Origin: Lepidostoma basale
Taxonomy: Eukaryota > Arthropoda > Insecta > Trichoptera > Lepidostomatidae
DNA length: 64,000 bases
Assembly: GCA_022606425.2 (NCBI GenBank)
Contig: JAHDVF020001465.1
Coordinates: 868,001 to 932,000 of the forward strand
Direction of reading: 5' to 3'
The position numbers were made by a program, and so were the translations under genes. The number at the start of each line of letters is the position of its first letter. Position 1 is the first letter of the stretch. Positions 29,660 through 40,750 of the stretch are shown here, in pieces. Below the pieces are notes generated by a model. That model saw nothing but the letters and a program-made list of their open reading frames with translations. It did not search any database and was not told the origin of the DNA.

Positions 29660-29770
29660 AAAAATGAGGTTGAGATAGATTTTTAGATTTAAACACGCCC
29701 TTGAGGTGATTACATCACAAAAACGGCGCTTAACAGTTAGCATATTATTATTATTTTATTATTATTATTA
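29660..29770 (+). repeat. Family C3 LINE 3' end
   Basis: Terminal hairpin CGCCCTTGAGGTGATTACAT ... CACAAAAACGGCGCT with an (ATT)n tail. Confidence 0.7.
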
Positions 29771-29772
29771 GG

Positions 29773-30000
29773 ATGAAGTGGCAGTATCCTGTCATGTGTG
29801 TTGACGGGATGATGGAAGGTATAGCCAGAGGGTTACTGAATGGAAGCCAAGATTTGGCCGGAAGAGTGTCGGTAGACAGCCAACCAGATGGAGCGATGAT
29901 ATTGTGCGGACGGCAGGAAGGGCCTGGAAAAACTGGCGAGAGACCGAGAGAGATGGCATGTATCAAACGATGGTTATGGTATCGAATTTTCTTACTTTTT
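29773..30000 (+). pseudogene. LINE C-terminal fragment
   Basis: In one frame 29879-29975 reads RQPTRWSDDIVRTAGRAWKN, WRETERDGM, the ARDR/W-type C terminus of endonuclease-RT LINEs. The start of the copy is too decayed to place. Confidence 0.6.
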
Positions 30001-30009
30001 ATTTTTTTT

Positions 30010-30115
30010 CCGTGACAGCTGTTTCGTCAACCAACATTGACAACATCAGGTGTTAAAATATTTTTTAGAAAAGATTATGATGTCAACACAGGTTGACGAA
30101 ACAGCTGTCGCAATT
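30010..30115. repeat. Inverted pair of family H hammerhead-like motifs
   Basis: Motif on the minus strand at 30014-30049 and on the plus strand at 30074-30109, separated by 24 bp. Both have a 6-bp hairpin (GTCAA-/-TTGAC), GAAAC and AGCTGTC. Core CTGATGA is altered to CTGATGT and ATTATGA. Confidence 0.75.
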
Positions 30116-30189
30116 TAAATTTTTTTTTTTATTCTGATACTATAAAAAATGTTTTATAATTTAACAGTTAATATTTAAATTCTAGTCCA

Positions 30190-30335
30190 TTGTTTTGGCC
30201 GAAACACTATGTTACTTCAACATTATTACTGTTAAAATTTGAAACGCTGTTATAATATCACAATTTCTTTTATTTACTGAGTGTCGCGATAGCTGTTTCG
30301 CCAACAGATGCTGGCATCATCAGGAGTTAACAATA
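30190..30335 (-). repeat. Family H copy
   Basis: Terminal block TTGTTTTGGCCGAAACAC (complement) at 30191, then the motif at 30288-30323 with an intact CTGATGA core and hairpin GCCAGC/GTTGGC. It faces the + copy at 31166-31300 across a LINE fragment. Confidence 0.75.
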
Positions 30336-30344
30336 ATAATAATA

Positions 30345-30425
30345 ATAATAATAAATTGGATGATTTATAGAGCGCCATTTTTATGAATTAATCATCTCAA
30401 GGGCGCTGTAGCTCCATTTTATGAA
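30345..30425 (-). repeat. Family C2 LINE 3' end
   Basis: (AAT)n tail, then the hairpin GAGCGCC ... GGGCGCT on the minus strand. 30426-30650 is a run of loose ACATTTTGTT-type repeats (about ten units of AAAATGAACATTTTG), a degenerate minisatellite. Confidence 0.6.
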
Positions 30426-30654
30426 CTAGTTGAAGATAAACATTTTAGTTAAAATGAACATTTTGGTTCAGAAAAAACATTTTGTTAATAGTATAAAATT
30501 GTTTAAAATGACCATTTTGTAAAAAATGACCATTTTGATAAAAATAAACATTTTTGTAAAAAAAAAACATTCTGTTGAAAATAAACAGTTTTGCTAAAAA
30601 TAAACATATTGTCAAAATAATCATTTAGTTCAAATAAAAAATTAAACTGATAAT

Positions 30655-31155
30655 GAGTTGTAACACAATAGACTGCAATCCATTATGAATGCTGCAGCAA
30701 GATTAATTTTTGGTGCATCAAAATTCACCCATATAACCTCAATGCTTTATCGACTTCACTGGCTAAGGTTACCTGAGCGAATCGACTATAAACTGTGTCT
30801 ACTTGTTCACAAGGCCTTACATGGACGAGCGCCCCACTACCTCACAGATCTTTGCCAGCTGACAAATTTGAACCCTCGGCAGTCAACTCTACGATCCTCG
30901 AAGGAAGAAGCAACACGCAAACTTCTCGTCCCGCGGCGCCAAGGAGCTTCAAACTTCGCAGATCGCGCTTTTGGCATCGCGGGACCGACGGCGTGGAACA
31001 GGCTGCCCTACAATATCCGCTATCAAGACGACGAAGGAGTGTTCAGAAGCTCTCTGAAAACTTTTCTTTTTAAGAGAAGCTTTCTGGACGTTGAGCGCCC
31101 TTGAAGTGAATCTTTCACAAAAATGACGCTATACAAATCATCATCATCATCATCA
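30655..31155 (+). pseudogene. CR1/L2-like LINE (subfamily C4), C-terminal fragment
   Basis: 139 codons open (30685-31104): MNAAARLIFGASKFTHITSM, YRLHWLRLPERIDYKLCLLV, FADRAFGIAGPTAWNRLPYN. A terminal hairpin GAGCGCCCTTGAAGTGAATC ... TTCAC ... GACGCT follows (31090-31127), with a (ATC)n tail at 31139-31160. It is the least decayed C-terminal CR1-like frame in the window, and distinct from C1-C3 in sequence. Confidence 0.87.
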
Positions 31156-31165
31156 TCATCAACAC

Positions 31166-31300
31166 TTGATGATCCCAATATCGGTTGGCGAAACAGCTGT
31201 CGCGACACTCAGTAAATAAAGAGAAATTGCGATATTATAACAGTGATTTAAATTTAACAGTAATATTTAATTTCTGTTAAAAATTATAATATTTTATTTT
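31166..31300 (+). repeat. Family H copy
   Basis: Motif at 31166-31201 (TTGATGA, hairpin CCCAATATCGGTTGG, GAAACAGCTGTC), then the GCGACACTCAGTAAATAAAG body. 31301-31585 is featureless. Confidence 0.75.
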
Positions 31301-31585
31301 GCAAAAGGTCTTGCGCCCCTGCCGAACATTTCCCAGGCCGACATCCAGCAGGTACCTACTTAGAGGAAACCAAAAAAGAGAAAATGGAACAAACGTGTTA
31401 TCTCGGGACACCGAGCCCCGGCCGCTCGTATCCATTTGTCGGGATTAATTTATTGTTTACAAGTTTTTTTCCCTCTAGTCAGACGCCACACTTATTGGGC
31501 ACCCAGTACCGCCGCATCGGGTCACAGGTCGGGTTCCCGATTCCAGGGATATTCAAATATTTTATGATGGTAACAGAACAAAAAA

Positions 31586-32095
31586 CTAACTAACCATCAC
31601 GACACGACGCGACGTCTCCCCGGAGTGGTAGGCAAAAATAATGGAACGCCACACTGTTCTGTCCTGATATACTTCTCTCGCTTCCTCTACATTCATACAT
31701 CTTGTCATGCACGCACATCGTTTTTTCCGACTCCTCACGTGACCGTCATTTAATATTTGATTGATTTGATCGTGCCACGTTTTCCTCGGCCTTCCTCGAT
31801 TTCTAGCTCCGTTCACGCCGTTTACATATACCTTCTTTACCATTCTGTCTTCACTCATTCTTTCCATGTGTCCAAACCATCTTAATGACCATTTCCTTAT
31901 TTTGTTCATAACACTTTCATTCGCACCACATTCACTTCTTTTAGATGCGTCACTCTATCATATACAGATTTGCCACACATTCGTCTTAGAGATCTCATTT
32001 CTACTGCATTTATTCTACTTTCATCCTTCTTTTGCCAGTTCCATGCTTCACTTCCATACATAAGGGTCGGCACAAGAACACCATTATGCACAGGA
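31586..32095 (-). pseudogene. Family R LINE 3' fragment
   Basis: Frames 32091-31906 (HNGVLVPTLMYGSEAWNWQK, GKSVYDRVTHLKEVN) and 31909-31586 (MNKIRKWSLRWFGHMERMSE, RGRPRKTWHDQINQILNDGH, YHSGETS) are separated by one frameshift near 31930. Confidence 0.85.
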
Positions 32096-32525
32096 AGTAG
32101 ATTACATTAATAAGAAAGGTGACAATAGTTGAAGGTAGTATTATTATTTTTTAGCTAGATTGTACAGGGGAAAAGTTTTTAATGTAATATATACTAATGG
32201 GGAATAAGAAGGAATTTGGTTATTTATAACATTTAGTTTACATTTTTGGCCTTTAAAATTACTAACTCAATTGATACCTAACTCAATTTCAGCAAGAATT
32301 TCAAAATTATATCAAAGAAATTATTCAAATTAACACAGGATTATTCAAATTAACAAAAAAAACACACATAAAGATTCGAAAAATCAGGAAAAATTGACAT
32401 TTGATATATTATTGTAACACCTGATGATGTCAACATAGGTTGATGAAACAGCTGTCGCGTAAAATAAAATACAATTGTGATACAAAAACAAAGTTATTTA
32501 ATTTAACAGTATAAAATATAATTTG
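32096..32525 (+). repeat. Family H copy with intact core
   Basis: AGGAAGTAGATTACATTAAT at the start, then GCTAGATTGTACAGGG, TCAGCAAGAATTTC and the motif at 32421-32456 (CTGATGA, GTCAAC/GTTGAT hairpin with one G-U pair, GAAACAGCTGTC). The post-motif body runs to 32525. Confidence 0.8.
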
Positions 32526-32834
32526 TGTTTGATTACAGATTAATCTTTTCGCTTAACAATCATTTAATTTTTTTTTTAATATTATTCTTATTATTAATTT
32601 CTATAGTTGAACAGCCCTGCATTTAATGAATTGGTTGACAACCTAATAACAAAAAAAGTTCCGCAGAGTATGGGAACAGTGTTTTGAAACGTTATTTGTA
32701 AAAATCGGGATTGCATCTAGGGATCAGAACGCTTGGTTTTTGATGCAGGGGGCTTGGGTTCAATCCTGGATACGACCTGGTTTCTGCTTCATTATAATTA
32801 TCTTTTATTTCTGTTCGCATTGGAGAATGAATTC
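32526..32834. other. No gene; weak tRNA-like B box
   Basis: GGGTTCAATCCTGG at 32755-32768 matches a Pol III B box, inside a weakly tRNA-like stretch (32715-32785). No A box is convincing. Possibly a decayed SINE head. Confidence 0.3.
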
Positions 32835-33480
32835 TTCTTCTTCTTCTCCTTATAGACCTTTGGTCTGTTCCTGAAATCAGGCTAGCCTCTCTTGGGAGGT
32901 TGACTCCTAACTATCTCTGCATCTCTTCGGCGGTCTTCCGGGGGGACGGCAGCCGGCAGGAATCTGATGCGCCACAGCGTGTGGGATTCTGGTAGGATCC
33001 ATCCTCTGTACGTGCGCATTCCAGTATCTTCTGCGTTGTCTGTCCCATCTCACGACATTTTCCACCTTAAAGATCTCGCGGATAGCCGTGTTCCTCACCC
33101 TATCTCGAATAGTCCTTCCTGCTTTCATCCTCAGCGTCCTCATCTCTGCCACCCGTATTTTAGCCTTCGTTCTTGTGGTATCCGCTCTGGTCTCAATGAT
33201 ATATGTCAGTATAGGTCTTACGCAGGTTTTATATATTCTGACCTTACTGTCAGTTCTCATATACATGTTTTTTCCAAATTATATCCTTGAGACAACCTGA
33301 TACCGCCAAAGCCTTGTTGACTTGTCCTATTATTTCACTGACAAGATCATTTTGACTGAGCAGATCCACTCCCAGATATCTAAACTTTGCAACCTGTTCC
33401 AGCATTCTGTCATTTAAGGATAACCTGCATCCTAAGGGTACTTTTGAGAATGTCATGGTTTTTGTTTTCTCACAGAATGG
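32835..33480 (-). pseudogene. LINE family K, C-terminal fragment
   Basis: Overlapping frames 33456-33250 (AKFRYLGVDLLSQNDLVSEI, GQVNKALAVSGCLKDIIW) and 33266-32907 (RIYKTCVRPILTYIIETRAD, RTIRDRVRNTAIREIF, GRPPKRCRDS). They are joined by a frameshift near 33255. The tail is (GAA)n, seen as TTCTTCTTCTTCTC at 32834-32848. Confidence 0.82.
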
Positions 33481-33524
33481 AGAATGAATTATAAATTCAA
33501 AAGTATGTATTTATTAATCCATTT

Positions 33525-33600
33525 ATCATTTACCAAGTATATGGTTTTAGTACCTCCCATCTGGGTAACCCTTTTAGGGAGGCTTATTTTGCACTCTTCA
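33525..33600 (-). mobile_element. Short LINE 3' tail fragment
   Basis: The minus strand matches 37810-37900 (GGGTTACCCAGATGGGAGGT, ATTT tail side at 33510-33525). Confidence 0.65.
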
Positions 33601-33604
33601 TAAT

Positions 33605-34195
33605 CTCAACTAACTAACAATCACGCCGACTCTAAGAAGGAAAAGGCAGAAATAATAGACCACCGCACTGTTCTTTTATGGCATACTTCTCTCGCTACCT
33701 CAACATTCATACATCGTATCATGCACCTCATTGATTTGATCGTACCAGGTTTTCCTCGGTCTACCTCTATTTCTGGCTCCGTTCAGAAGAATAAATGCAG
33801 TAGAAATGAGAAAAAAATACAGTAGAAATGAGATCTCTTAGACGAATGTGGAGAAAATCTGTTACGCTCTCGGCGAAAAAGTGTTATGTACGAAACAATG
33901 GAAAGAATATTAAGTTGGTTTGGATACATGGAATGAATGAATGGTAAAAAAAAATTATGTTAACGATGTAAATGATTCTAGGAATAGAGGAAGACCGCGG
34001 AAAACGTGGCACGATCAAATAAATCAAATATTGAATGTCGGTCACTTGAGGAGTCAGAGAAATCGACGCGCGTGCAATACACGATGTATGAATGTTGAGG
34101 AAGCGAGAGAAATATGTCAGAGAAGAAAAGTGTGGCTGACCATTCTATCTGCCTACCCCTTCGGAGAGACGGCGTGATGGTTAGTTAGTTACCTC
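33605..34195. pseudogene. Two family R fragments, opposite strands
   Basis: 33605-33800 (-) is a degraded 3' end. 33786-34195 (+) encodes RRMWRKSVT, then frame 33941-34177 (RGRPRKTWHDQINQILNVGH, LSAYPFGETA) and a GTTAGTTAG tail. Each has its own 3' tail, so they are two insertions. 34196-34429 is featureless. Confidence 0.75.
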
Positions 34196-34429
34196 TATTT
34201 ACATTTATTAATTTTAAAACATTATTATTTACTTACTTTTACCATGAAATGGTCAAAACATAATAACCGAAATGAATCGAACACACCCAATAACCACGGT
34301 GAGGTTGACATCATAATGGAACTTCTTTTGTGAAATTTAAATAATTCTACTTTTGACAGGTGCGATTTTGTTATAGGCAGTTTTTGTTCAATGTCATATC
34401 TTTAATGAACAATTCTTTAATTAATATGT

Positions 34430-35275
34430 TTTACGATCAATTGATTAATTTGGATATTCGTTCCATTTGTACAAACCATCTCGGTGATCCTTTTATAATT
34501 TAACTGGAAAAACTTTTGTTAAATTTATAAAATCCTACTTTAGACAGGTGCGTTTTATGTTACAGGTCGATTTTCTTAATTAAAATTAATAATGAAACAC
34601 GATTTCCTAAATCATGTAACATTTCTTAATTGATTAATTTGGTCATGGCATGTTTTCCTCGGCTGTTGTCGGTTTCTTTTGTCTTACACACTGTTCGAAT
34701 ACATTTTTTAAAACATTATTTGCATATCCATTTGTTCCATATCATCTCAGAGATCATTATGATAGAAATATATCGAATGAAGTAAAGATGGCAGTGCACA
34801 ATGAAGTTCTAGTGCCGACCCTTATATATGGAAGTGAAGCTTGAATTTGGCAGAAGAAGGATGAAAGTAGGTTAAATGCCGTAGATATTAGGTCACTAAG
34901 AAGGATTTGAGGAAAACAATGTATGATAGAATTTCTAATGATGAAGTAAGAAAGGAATGTAAGGCGGACTAAGGGTCACTAAGATGGTTTGAACATATGG
35001 AACGAAAGAATGAGGGAAGAATGGTTAAAAATATAAATACAAGTAGTGTGATTGGAAAAAGAAGTCGAGGAAGGCCAAGGAAGACATGGCATGACCTAAT
35101 TAATCAATTACTGAAAGGCGGCCATGTTCGAAGTAGGAACAATCGACGAGCGTGCATGTCGCGTGTGTGAATGAAGAAGAAGCGCGAGAGTTATGTCAGA
35201 ATAGAACAATGTGGCCATCCATCCTCTCTGCCTACCGGCGTAATGGTTAATTGGTTAGTTAGTTAGTTACAAGAT
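34430..35275. pseudogene. Family R fragments, heavily decayed
   Basis: 34430-34720 holds minus-strand pieces (complements of QLIN, RPRK and KRM regions) with internal duplication. 34755-35275 (+) encodes NISNEVKMAVHNEVLVPTLI, then RGRPRKTWHDLINQLLKGGH with several stops, and ends with a short (TTAG)n tail. 35276-35640 is featureless. Confidence 0.6.
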
Positions 35276-35639
35276 GCGATCATTTGCCTTACATTTCTTC
35301 CTTGTTCATTCGTTTATACTTGTTTTATTTTAAAACATCCCCTAGAGATACGTATTTCCTATTGAATGCTACCATTCATTTTTTTATCGTATTTTTTTTT
35401 CTATATTGTTTGACATGCGCGTCACTGATATCCAACGACTCTTAAAACCAATTTAGGGTAACAAGATTAACGCATCATGTTCTATTTTTTACTGTATGTA
35501 TAGAGATATGTTTTTCTATCCTAAAGGCGGCAAAGCAAAATCAAAGGGGCGGTATTTTGTAAAGAAAGATGGTATTTAAATGTGGTGGATTCTATTAACG
35601 GAAAATTTATTTAAAAAATGACACATACGCACCCTTAGA

Positions 35640-36060
35640 GCCATCTATTTCTTCTTCTTATTCTTCTTCTTTGCTAGCCTTCTTCCCTCCACTGCTGGAT
35701 AAAGGCCTCTTCCAATTTCCTCCACTCGTCTCTATCCTGCCCCCTTTGTATCCAAGATTTTCCAACCTTTTTGACAATATCATCGGTCCGTCTCATCGGT
35801 GGCCTTCTGACACTTCACCTATTTGCCCATGGTCTGCAACTGAGTATCCTGGGTGCCCATCTGTTGCCACCCTGTCTAGCCCATTGCCATTTCAATTTTG
35901 CCACTCGGTCCATGACGTCAGCAACTCTGGTGCGGCGTCTGATTTCTTCATTCCTTATGCGGTCACGCAAGCTCACATCAAGTATCTGTCTTTCCATGGA
36001 CCTCTTCTTATTCTATTTCTTCAATTGATAATTATTTCTTCTTCTTCTCCTTCTTAAACT
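35640..36060 (-). pseudogene. LINE family Y (YGAETW type) C-terminal fragment
   Basis: Frame 35997-35815 encodes MERQILDVSLRDRIRNEEIR, TRVADVMDRVAKLKWQWARQ. The last part of the ORF lies at 35810-35690. Flanking (GAA)n-type runs lie at 35649-35670 and 36036-36056. Same family as 45400-45800. Confidence 0.75.
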
Positions 36061-36239
36061 AGTTGGAGGCCGCTAGGGCATTTTTTGCAGAGTTTGCTCT
36101 CTCTTGCGATGTGGATTTCTAGCTGTCTTTCCATCTCTTGGGGGGTCTTCCAGGCATTCTTAATCCCTCTGGTTTCCCATTAAGGGGAAGGTGTTATAAT
36201 AATAATACTTCTACTAAGAATAATAATAATAATAATAAA

Positions 36240-36815
36240 TAAAAAACTAACTAACTAAATAGCCATCGTCTCCTCGAAGGGGTAGGCAGAAAGACTGGAC
36301 TGCTATACTTTTCTTTCCTGGCATATTTCTCTCGATTCCTCAACATTTATGCATCGTGCCATGCACGCGCGTCGATTTCTCTGACTCCTCACGTGACCGA
36401 CATTCAATATTTGATATATTTGATCGTCCCACGTTTTCCTCGGTCTTATTCTATTTCTGGTTCCATTTATTCTTTCTGCATTCATTCTTTCCATATGTCC
36501 AAACCATATTAATGATCCTTTCATTATTTTGTTCATAACTCCATCATTCGCACCGCATTCACTTCTTATATTTTCAATCGACACTGTCATACACAGAGTA
36601 TGCACACATTCGTCTAAAAGATCCCATTTCTACTGCATTTATTCTATTTTCATCCTTCTTTTGCCAGTTCCATGCTTCACTTTCAAACATAATGGTCGAT
36701 AGAAGAACACCATTGTGCACTGCCATTCTAGCTTTTTGGATAGGTTTTTGTTTGCGATGACAACTTTAAGTGCACCATTCACTTTGTTGCCTGCCCCAAC
36801 CCAAATAATAATAAT
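36240..36815 (-). pseudogene. Family R LINE 3' fragment
   Basis: Frame 36605-36303 (IRSECGANDGVMNKIMKGSL, WFGHMERMNAER, NVGHVRSQRNRRACMARC). Upstream coding to 36815 is in other frames. Tail AACTAACTAA at 36245. Confidence 0.8.
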
Positions 36816-36834
36816 GATAAAAATAATAACAATA

Positions 36835-37160
36835 ATGATATGCTAATTTTTAAAGCGCCGTTTTTGTGATGTAATCACCTCAAGGGCGCATTATGACGTT
36901 TTTAAATCTAAAAAATCTAAATTTGAACGCTGTATCATATATTAGCGATCGGTTAGAAAGTAAAATAAAACAAAAATATATGTTGGGTTTTAATTTGGGT
37001 ATGAAATTTGAAAAATATGGGTTTTCAGCTTAGATATGAAATATGTCGGATTATTTATGGATCTTAAGTATGAAAGGAGATTGTTCCAAGATGATGGGTC
37101 GACAACTGCAAAGGCTCGATCCCCGAAATTTGTACTAGGGCAACGCTTCGGCTCAACTTA
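36835..37160 (-). pseudogene. CR1-like LINE (family C3) 3' fragment
   Basis: 3' hairpin (36853-36890), 3' UTR and the coding end corresponding to QRCPSTNFGDRA ... SSWNNLLS (37050-37150, minus strand). Matches 44585-45035. Confidence 0.7.
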
Positions 37161-37189
37161 TCTTATATATTGTTTTTTGAACAATCCAT

Positions 37190-37905
37190 TATGCATTCGT
37201 CCAATCCATCCTAAACTACGGTTTAATAGGATGGGTAGGAACTACAATAACTACACTAAACCCAGTCATTGTAGCCCAAAAGACAATAATTAGAGTCATT
37301 AACAAAAAACCATATCGATTCCCCTCAGACCAACTTTACGATGAATTTCAAGTACCGGACATAATACAACGATAGTCGTGCACTACCACAAGGACACCGA
37401 CAGACACTTAAAAGCACAACAAACGTACAACACACGCAACAAACATAACCATTTTGTACCAAAAACTAAAACTTCTTATGCGCAAAGACATTTCTACTAT
37501 CTTGGACCCAAACTCTATAACATAATTGACAAAACTATAAACGACCCACAAAAAATGACAATGCACAATTACAAAAAACATGTAACTACGGAGACATTAA
37601 AAAAAGGACGGCTTGAATGTAGTATAATTTAAAAAAATAAGTAAATAGTTTAAATAGTGTTATATTATATAAGACAATATAGGTAGTGTTTAAATAGTGT
37701 TATATAATATATAAGTCAATTAATTTTAAGTTATACACTCTAGGATATGTGTTGCTTCCCTTAACTGCTCCCTAAATTTGTAAATTATATTATATATTGA
37801 AATTATATAGAGTACTAGGAATGCCTCCCTAGAACGGGTTACCCCAGTTGGGAGGTATTAAAACCATGTACTTGGTAAATGATCAATAAATAAATAAATC
37901 TCTGC
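37190..37905 (+). pseudogene. CR1/jockey-group LINE C terminus with 3' UTR and (AATA)n tail
   Basis: In one frame 37200-37375 reads QSILNYGLIGWVGTTITTLN, VIVAQKTIIRVINKKPYRFP, QLYDEFQVPDIIQR and stop. Frame 37378-37632 continues TYNTRNKHNHFVPKTKTSYA, YYLGPKLYNIIDKTIN. The tail AATAAATAAATAAATC is at 37890-37905. Source family of the tails at 2903-3002 and 33525-33600. Confidence 0.8.
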
Positions 37906-38440
37906 CGATCCCTCCGGGGAAACGGTATGACGGTTATACAGTTAATTGGTTAGTTTACACTTTAGAATTGCACAATTTTAATTTTATTTTTCTTTATAAG
38001 AAAAGTTTAGTTAAAAAGTCTGCCAACGAGTGACCCAAAGAGCCATGGAAAGAGTCATGTTAGGAATAAGTCTGAGAGACAGGGTCAGAAACGATTTGGT
38101 GAGAAAAAAACAAAGGTCACTCACATCATCCACCGGGTGGCAACTCTAAAATGGCAATGGGCAAGTCACGTAGCCAGAAGCTCAGATGAAAAATGGAAGG
38201 ATAGTGACATTGAAGCGAATGGAGGAGGCTTTTGTCCAGGAGTGCACGGGAATAGGCTACGGAAGAAGAAGAAGAAGATAGTTAAAAGATGAATCTGAGT
38301 AAAAGATGTTTACGAATAGTGTGAATAAAAAAGAAGTAGGTATGCCAAGGAAGACATAGCGTGACCAAATTAATCAATTCCTAGCATATGGTGATATTTA
38401 AAGTCGGAATAATCGACGAGCATGCGTGTCTTTTATGAAT
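37906..38440 (+). pseudogene. LINE fragments: family R tail, family Y, family R
   Basis: 37906-37960 is a family R 3' end (GATCCCTCCGGGGAAACGGT). 38015-38285 is family Y (QRAMERVMLGISLRDRVRND, KWQWASHVARSS) ending in GAAGAAGAAGAAGAAG. 38300-38440 is a decayed family R C terminus. 38441-38717 is featureless. Confidence 0.65.
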
Positions 38441-38717
38441 ATACTACACACGTTTCGTACAGAATTTCGTTTTCTTCGAAGTAATTTAAATATTTGTTGG
38501 ATTTATTTAAGACAATTGTAATAAATTATTTGTTCAGGATATACAATACACGTGATAAATCTGTATTTTCTGCGAAGTAATCTATATGTTTACGCTTGGG
38601 TGATCAGTGTCAAGGGAACATCGCAGTCCCGACAGCCTGTAATTGATAGGTCACCCCACTCTTCCAATATTAGCTGATGGATTGTCACCCTATATTTGCA
38701 GAGTTCGCGATCACTCT

Positions 38718-39235
38718 TATTTATAAACTAACTAACTAACCATCACGCCGTCTCCCTGAAAGGGCAGGCAAAAAGAAGAATGGTCACACTGTTCTTACCT
38801 GAAATACTTCTCTGGAATCCTCAACATTCATACATCGTGTTATGCACGCACGTCGATTTTTCCGACTCCTCACGTGGTCGACATTCAATTTGATTTAAAT
38901 AATAATTAAATAAAACGATGTTTTTTAACTACTTCCACTTTTGTCTTGTTTTGTATTTGATCATGCTACGTTTTCCTCGGTCTTCCTCTATTTCTAACTC
39001 CGTTTACATCGTTAATATATACTTTCTTTACCAATATTTTTGTATTCATTCATTCCATGTGTCTTAACCATCTAAATGTACAAACCTAATTAACCATCAC
39101 GCCGTCTTCCCGTATAATGGGTCTCCTTATTCATGTTTTTTCCTGACATAATTCTCTTTCTTCCTCAATACTATAACATTGTGTCATGCACGAACGTGAT
39201 ATCTCCCATCCTTTACGTGGCTAATTTTTTTAAAC
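38718..39235 (-). pseudogene. Two family R LINE 3' fragments, one with a P3 insertion
   Basis: 38718-39080 has the tail (CTAA)n then the C terminus. 38897-38948 inside it is foreign and matches palindromic family P3 (AATAAAACGATGTTTTTTAA). A second, shorter 3' end starts at 39085 (ATTAACCATCACGCCGTC) and runs to about 39220. Confidence 0.65.
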
Positions 39236-39237
39236 AA

Positions 39238-39390
39238 AATCGGCGATGAGGTTCGCAACCCATCACACCGCGTCTCCCGCGGGGCGAAAAGCGAAGGATG
39301 GAGTGCCCCATAGGTTAAAGTGTGACAGTCCATTCTTTCTGCCTACCCTTTCGGGGAGACGGCGTGATGGTTAGTTAGTTAGTTCCCTCA
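39238..39390 (+). mobile_element. SINE family S1, 5' truncated
   Basis: GGCGATGAGGTTCGCAACCC through GGGGAGACGGCGTGATGG and (TTAG)3, nearly identical to 13735-13880 and 62365-62505. 39391-39705 is featureless. Confidence 0.75.
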
Positions 39391-39705
39391 ACAGTCACAC
39401 ATTCAACGGAGATTTAACCAACAACATATCATTAGACTTTTAAGAATAATTAGTAGAAATTATACTCATAAACATGCAAGTACCCAAATCAAATTTTATG
39501 AATAGTCTAATAGAAATAAGATAAACACTATCATATTTCATATCCCAAAATGAAACCATACAACAACCATATACAACCCCATACAACAATTTGCTTTAAA
39601 TACTCGTAGGTATATATGAAAGAGTACATTATGTTCTTTTTTTTTCAAAGAAAATAAACCTTTCTCGAAAAATTATTAAAGGCAGACTATGAAAACTGTT
39701 TGTAA

Positions 39706-40395
39706 ACTAACTAACTAACTAACTAACCATCACGCCGTCTCTCCAGAGGGGTAGGCAGACAGAATGAACCGCCACACTGTTCTGTCCTGACATACTTCTC
39801 TCGATTCCTCTACATTCATACATCTTGTCATGCACGCACGTCGAATCCTCCGACTCCTCACGTGACCGACATTCAAAATTTGATTGATTTAAGGATTAAT
39901 TTTATCTCAATAGAGACGAAGATGCAAACTGGAAACTGAATATGGTGATCGAGGTGTTTACAGGACTTATGACCTGTCATTGGTTGGGTTAAGCGCACGC
40001 TTTATATAATTACAACATTCCCCATTACACCTTTCTTATGACCACCATGTCTGACAAATTTTTGGAAGTTGTATATATGTTAATATCCAACACCACAATT
40101 CACATGTCAGTTTCAATGCGCCATCTGTGAAGATTAGATTTAGACTTCGTCTCTATTGAGATAAAATTAATCCTTGAATTGATAACCCGCAATGGGTAAA
40201 TATAATCCAGTATTCGTCTACAAGTATTTGTATACATTCAAAATGTTGATTGATTTGATCGTGCCACGTTTTCCTCGGCCATCCTCTATTTCTAGTTCCG
40301 TTCACGTCGTTTACATATATCTTCTTTACCATTCTCTCTTCACTCATTCTTTCCATGTGTCCAAACCATCTTAGCGACCCTTTCATTATTGATAA
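39706..40395 (-). pseudogene. Family R LINE, split by palindromic element P2
   Basis: 39706-39890 (tail, PSGETA and MTRCM regions) continues at 40257-40395 (frame 40386-40153: KGSLRWFGHMERMSEERMVK, NRGWPRKTWHDQIN). About 21 bp around ACATTCAAAAT-TTGATTGAT are duplicated at the two sides of the insertion. Confidence 0.82.
39891..40233. mobile_element. Palindromic-end element P2, short form (343 bp)
   Basis: Inverted ends AGGATTAATTTTATCTCAAT / complement at 40146-40176 (about 30 bp), then a ~57-bp one-sided extension (40177-40233) homologous to the extension at 27808-27879 in inverted form. Interior shares AGGACTTATGACCTGTCATT with the long copy. Target duplication about 21 bp. No ORF. Confidence 0.8.
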
Positions 40396-40500
40396 TGACT
40401 AACCTACTTACTATAATTACTTTTTATTATGACTAACCTACTTACTATGGTTACCTACTTTTTATTATGGTTAATTTTTACTATGACTAACCACACTAAT
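40396..40500. repeat. Short tandem repeat
   Basis: ATGACTAACCTACTTACTAT and TTACTTTTTATTATG blocks repeat two to three times with a ~37-bp period. Confidence 0.6.
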
Positions 40501-40551
40501 GATTTTTTTGCCCTATAAATAGTAAGTCTTTTCATTTGTTACTTTAGTTTA

Positions 40552-40750
40552 TTAATGATGCCAACATCGGTTGGCGAAACAGCTGTCGCGACATTCTCAG
40601 TGAATAAAAAGAAATTGTGATATTATAACATTATTTTAAATTTTAACAGTAATAATGTTTATTTTTAACAAACTGAGCATTTTTTAAAGTGCCTTTGAGA
40701 TGATTAGGTATTTCATAAAAATGGCGCTCTATAAATTAGCAAATTTATTA
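40552..40750 (+). repeat. Family H copy followed by a CR1-like 3' end
   Basis: Motif at 40552-40587 (core TTAATGA, hairpin GCCAAC/GTTGGC, GAAACAGCTGTC) and the AACAGTAATAATG body end. Then from about 40685 a hairpin-type 3' end (CCTTTGAGATGATTAGG ... GGCGCTC). Confidence 0.7.

Noticed and set aside
32715..32785. tRNA gene or SINE head with GGTTCAATCC
   Set aside because: No A box at correct spacing and no cloverleaf by eye; kept only as a note in the feature list.
33605..34195. A second twin-priming (5' inversion) event
   Set aside because: Both parts have their own 3' end and tail, and their coding segments overlap, so these are two insertions in opposite orientation.
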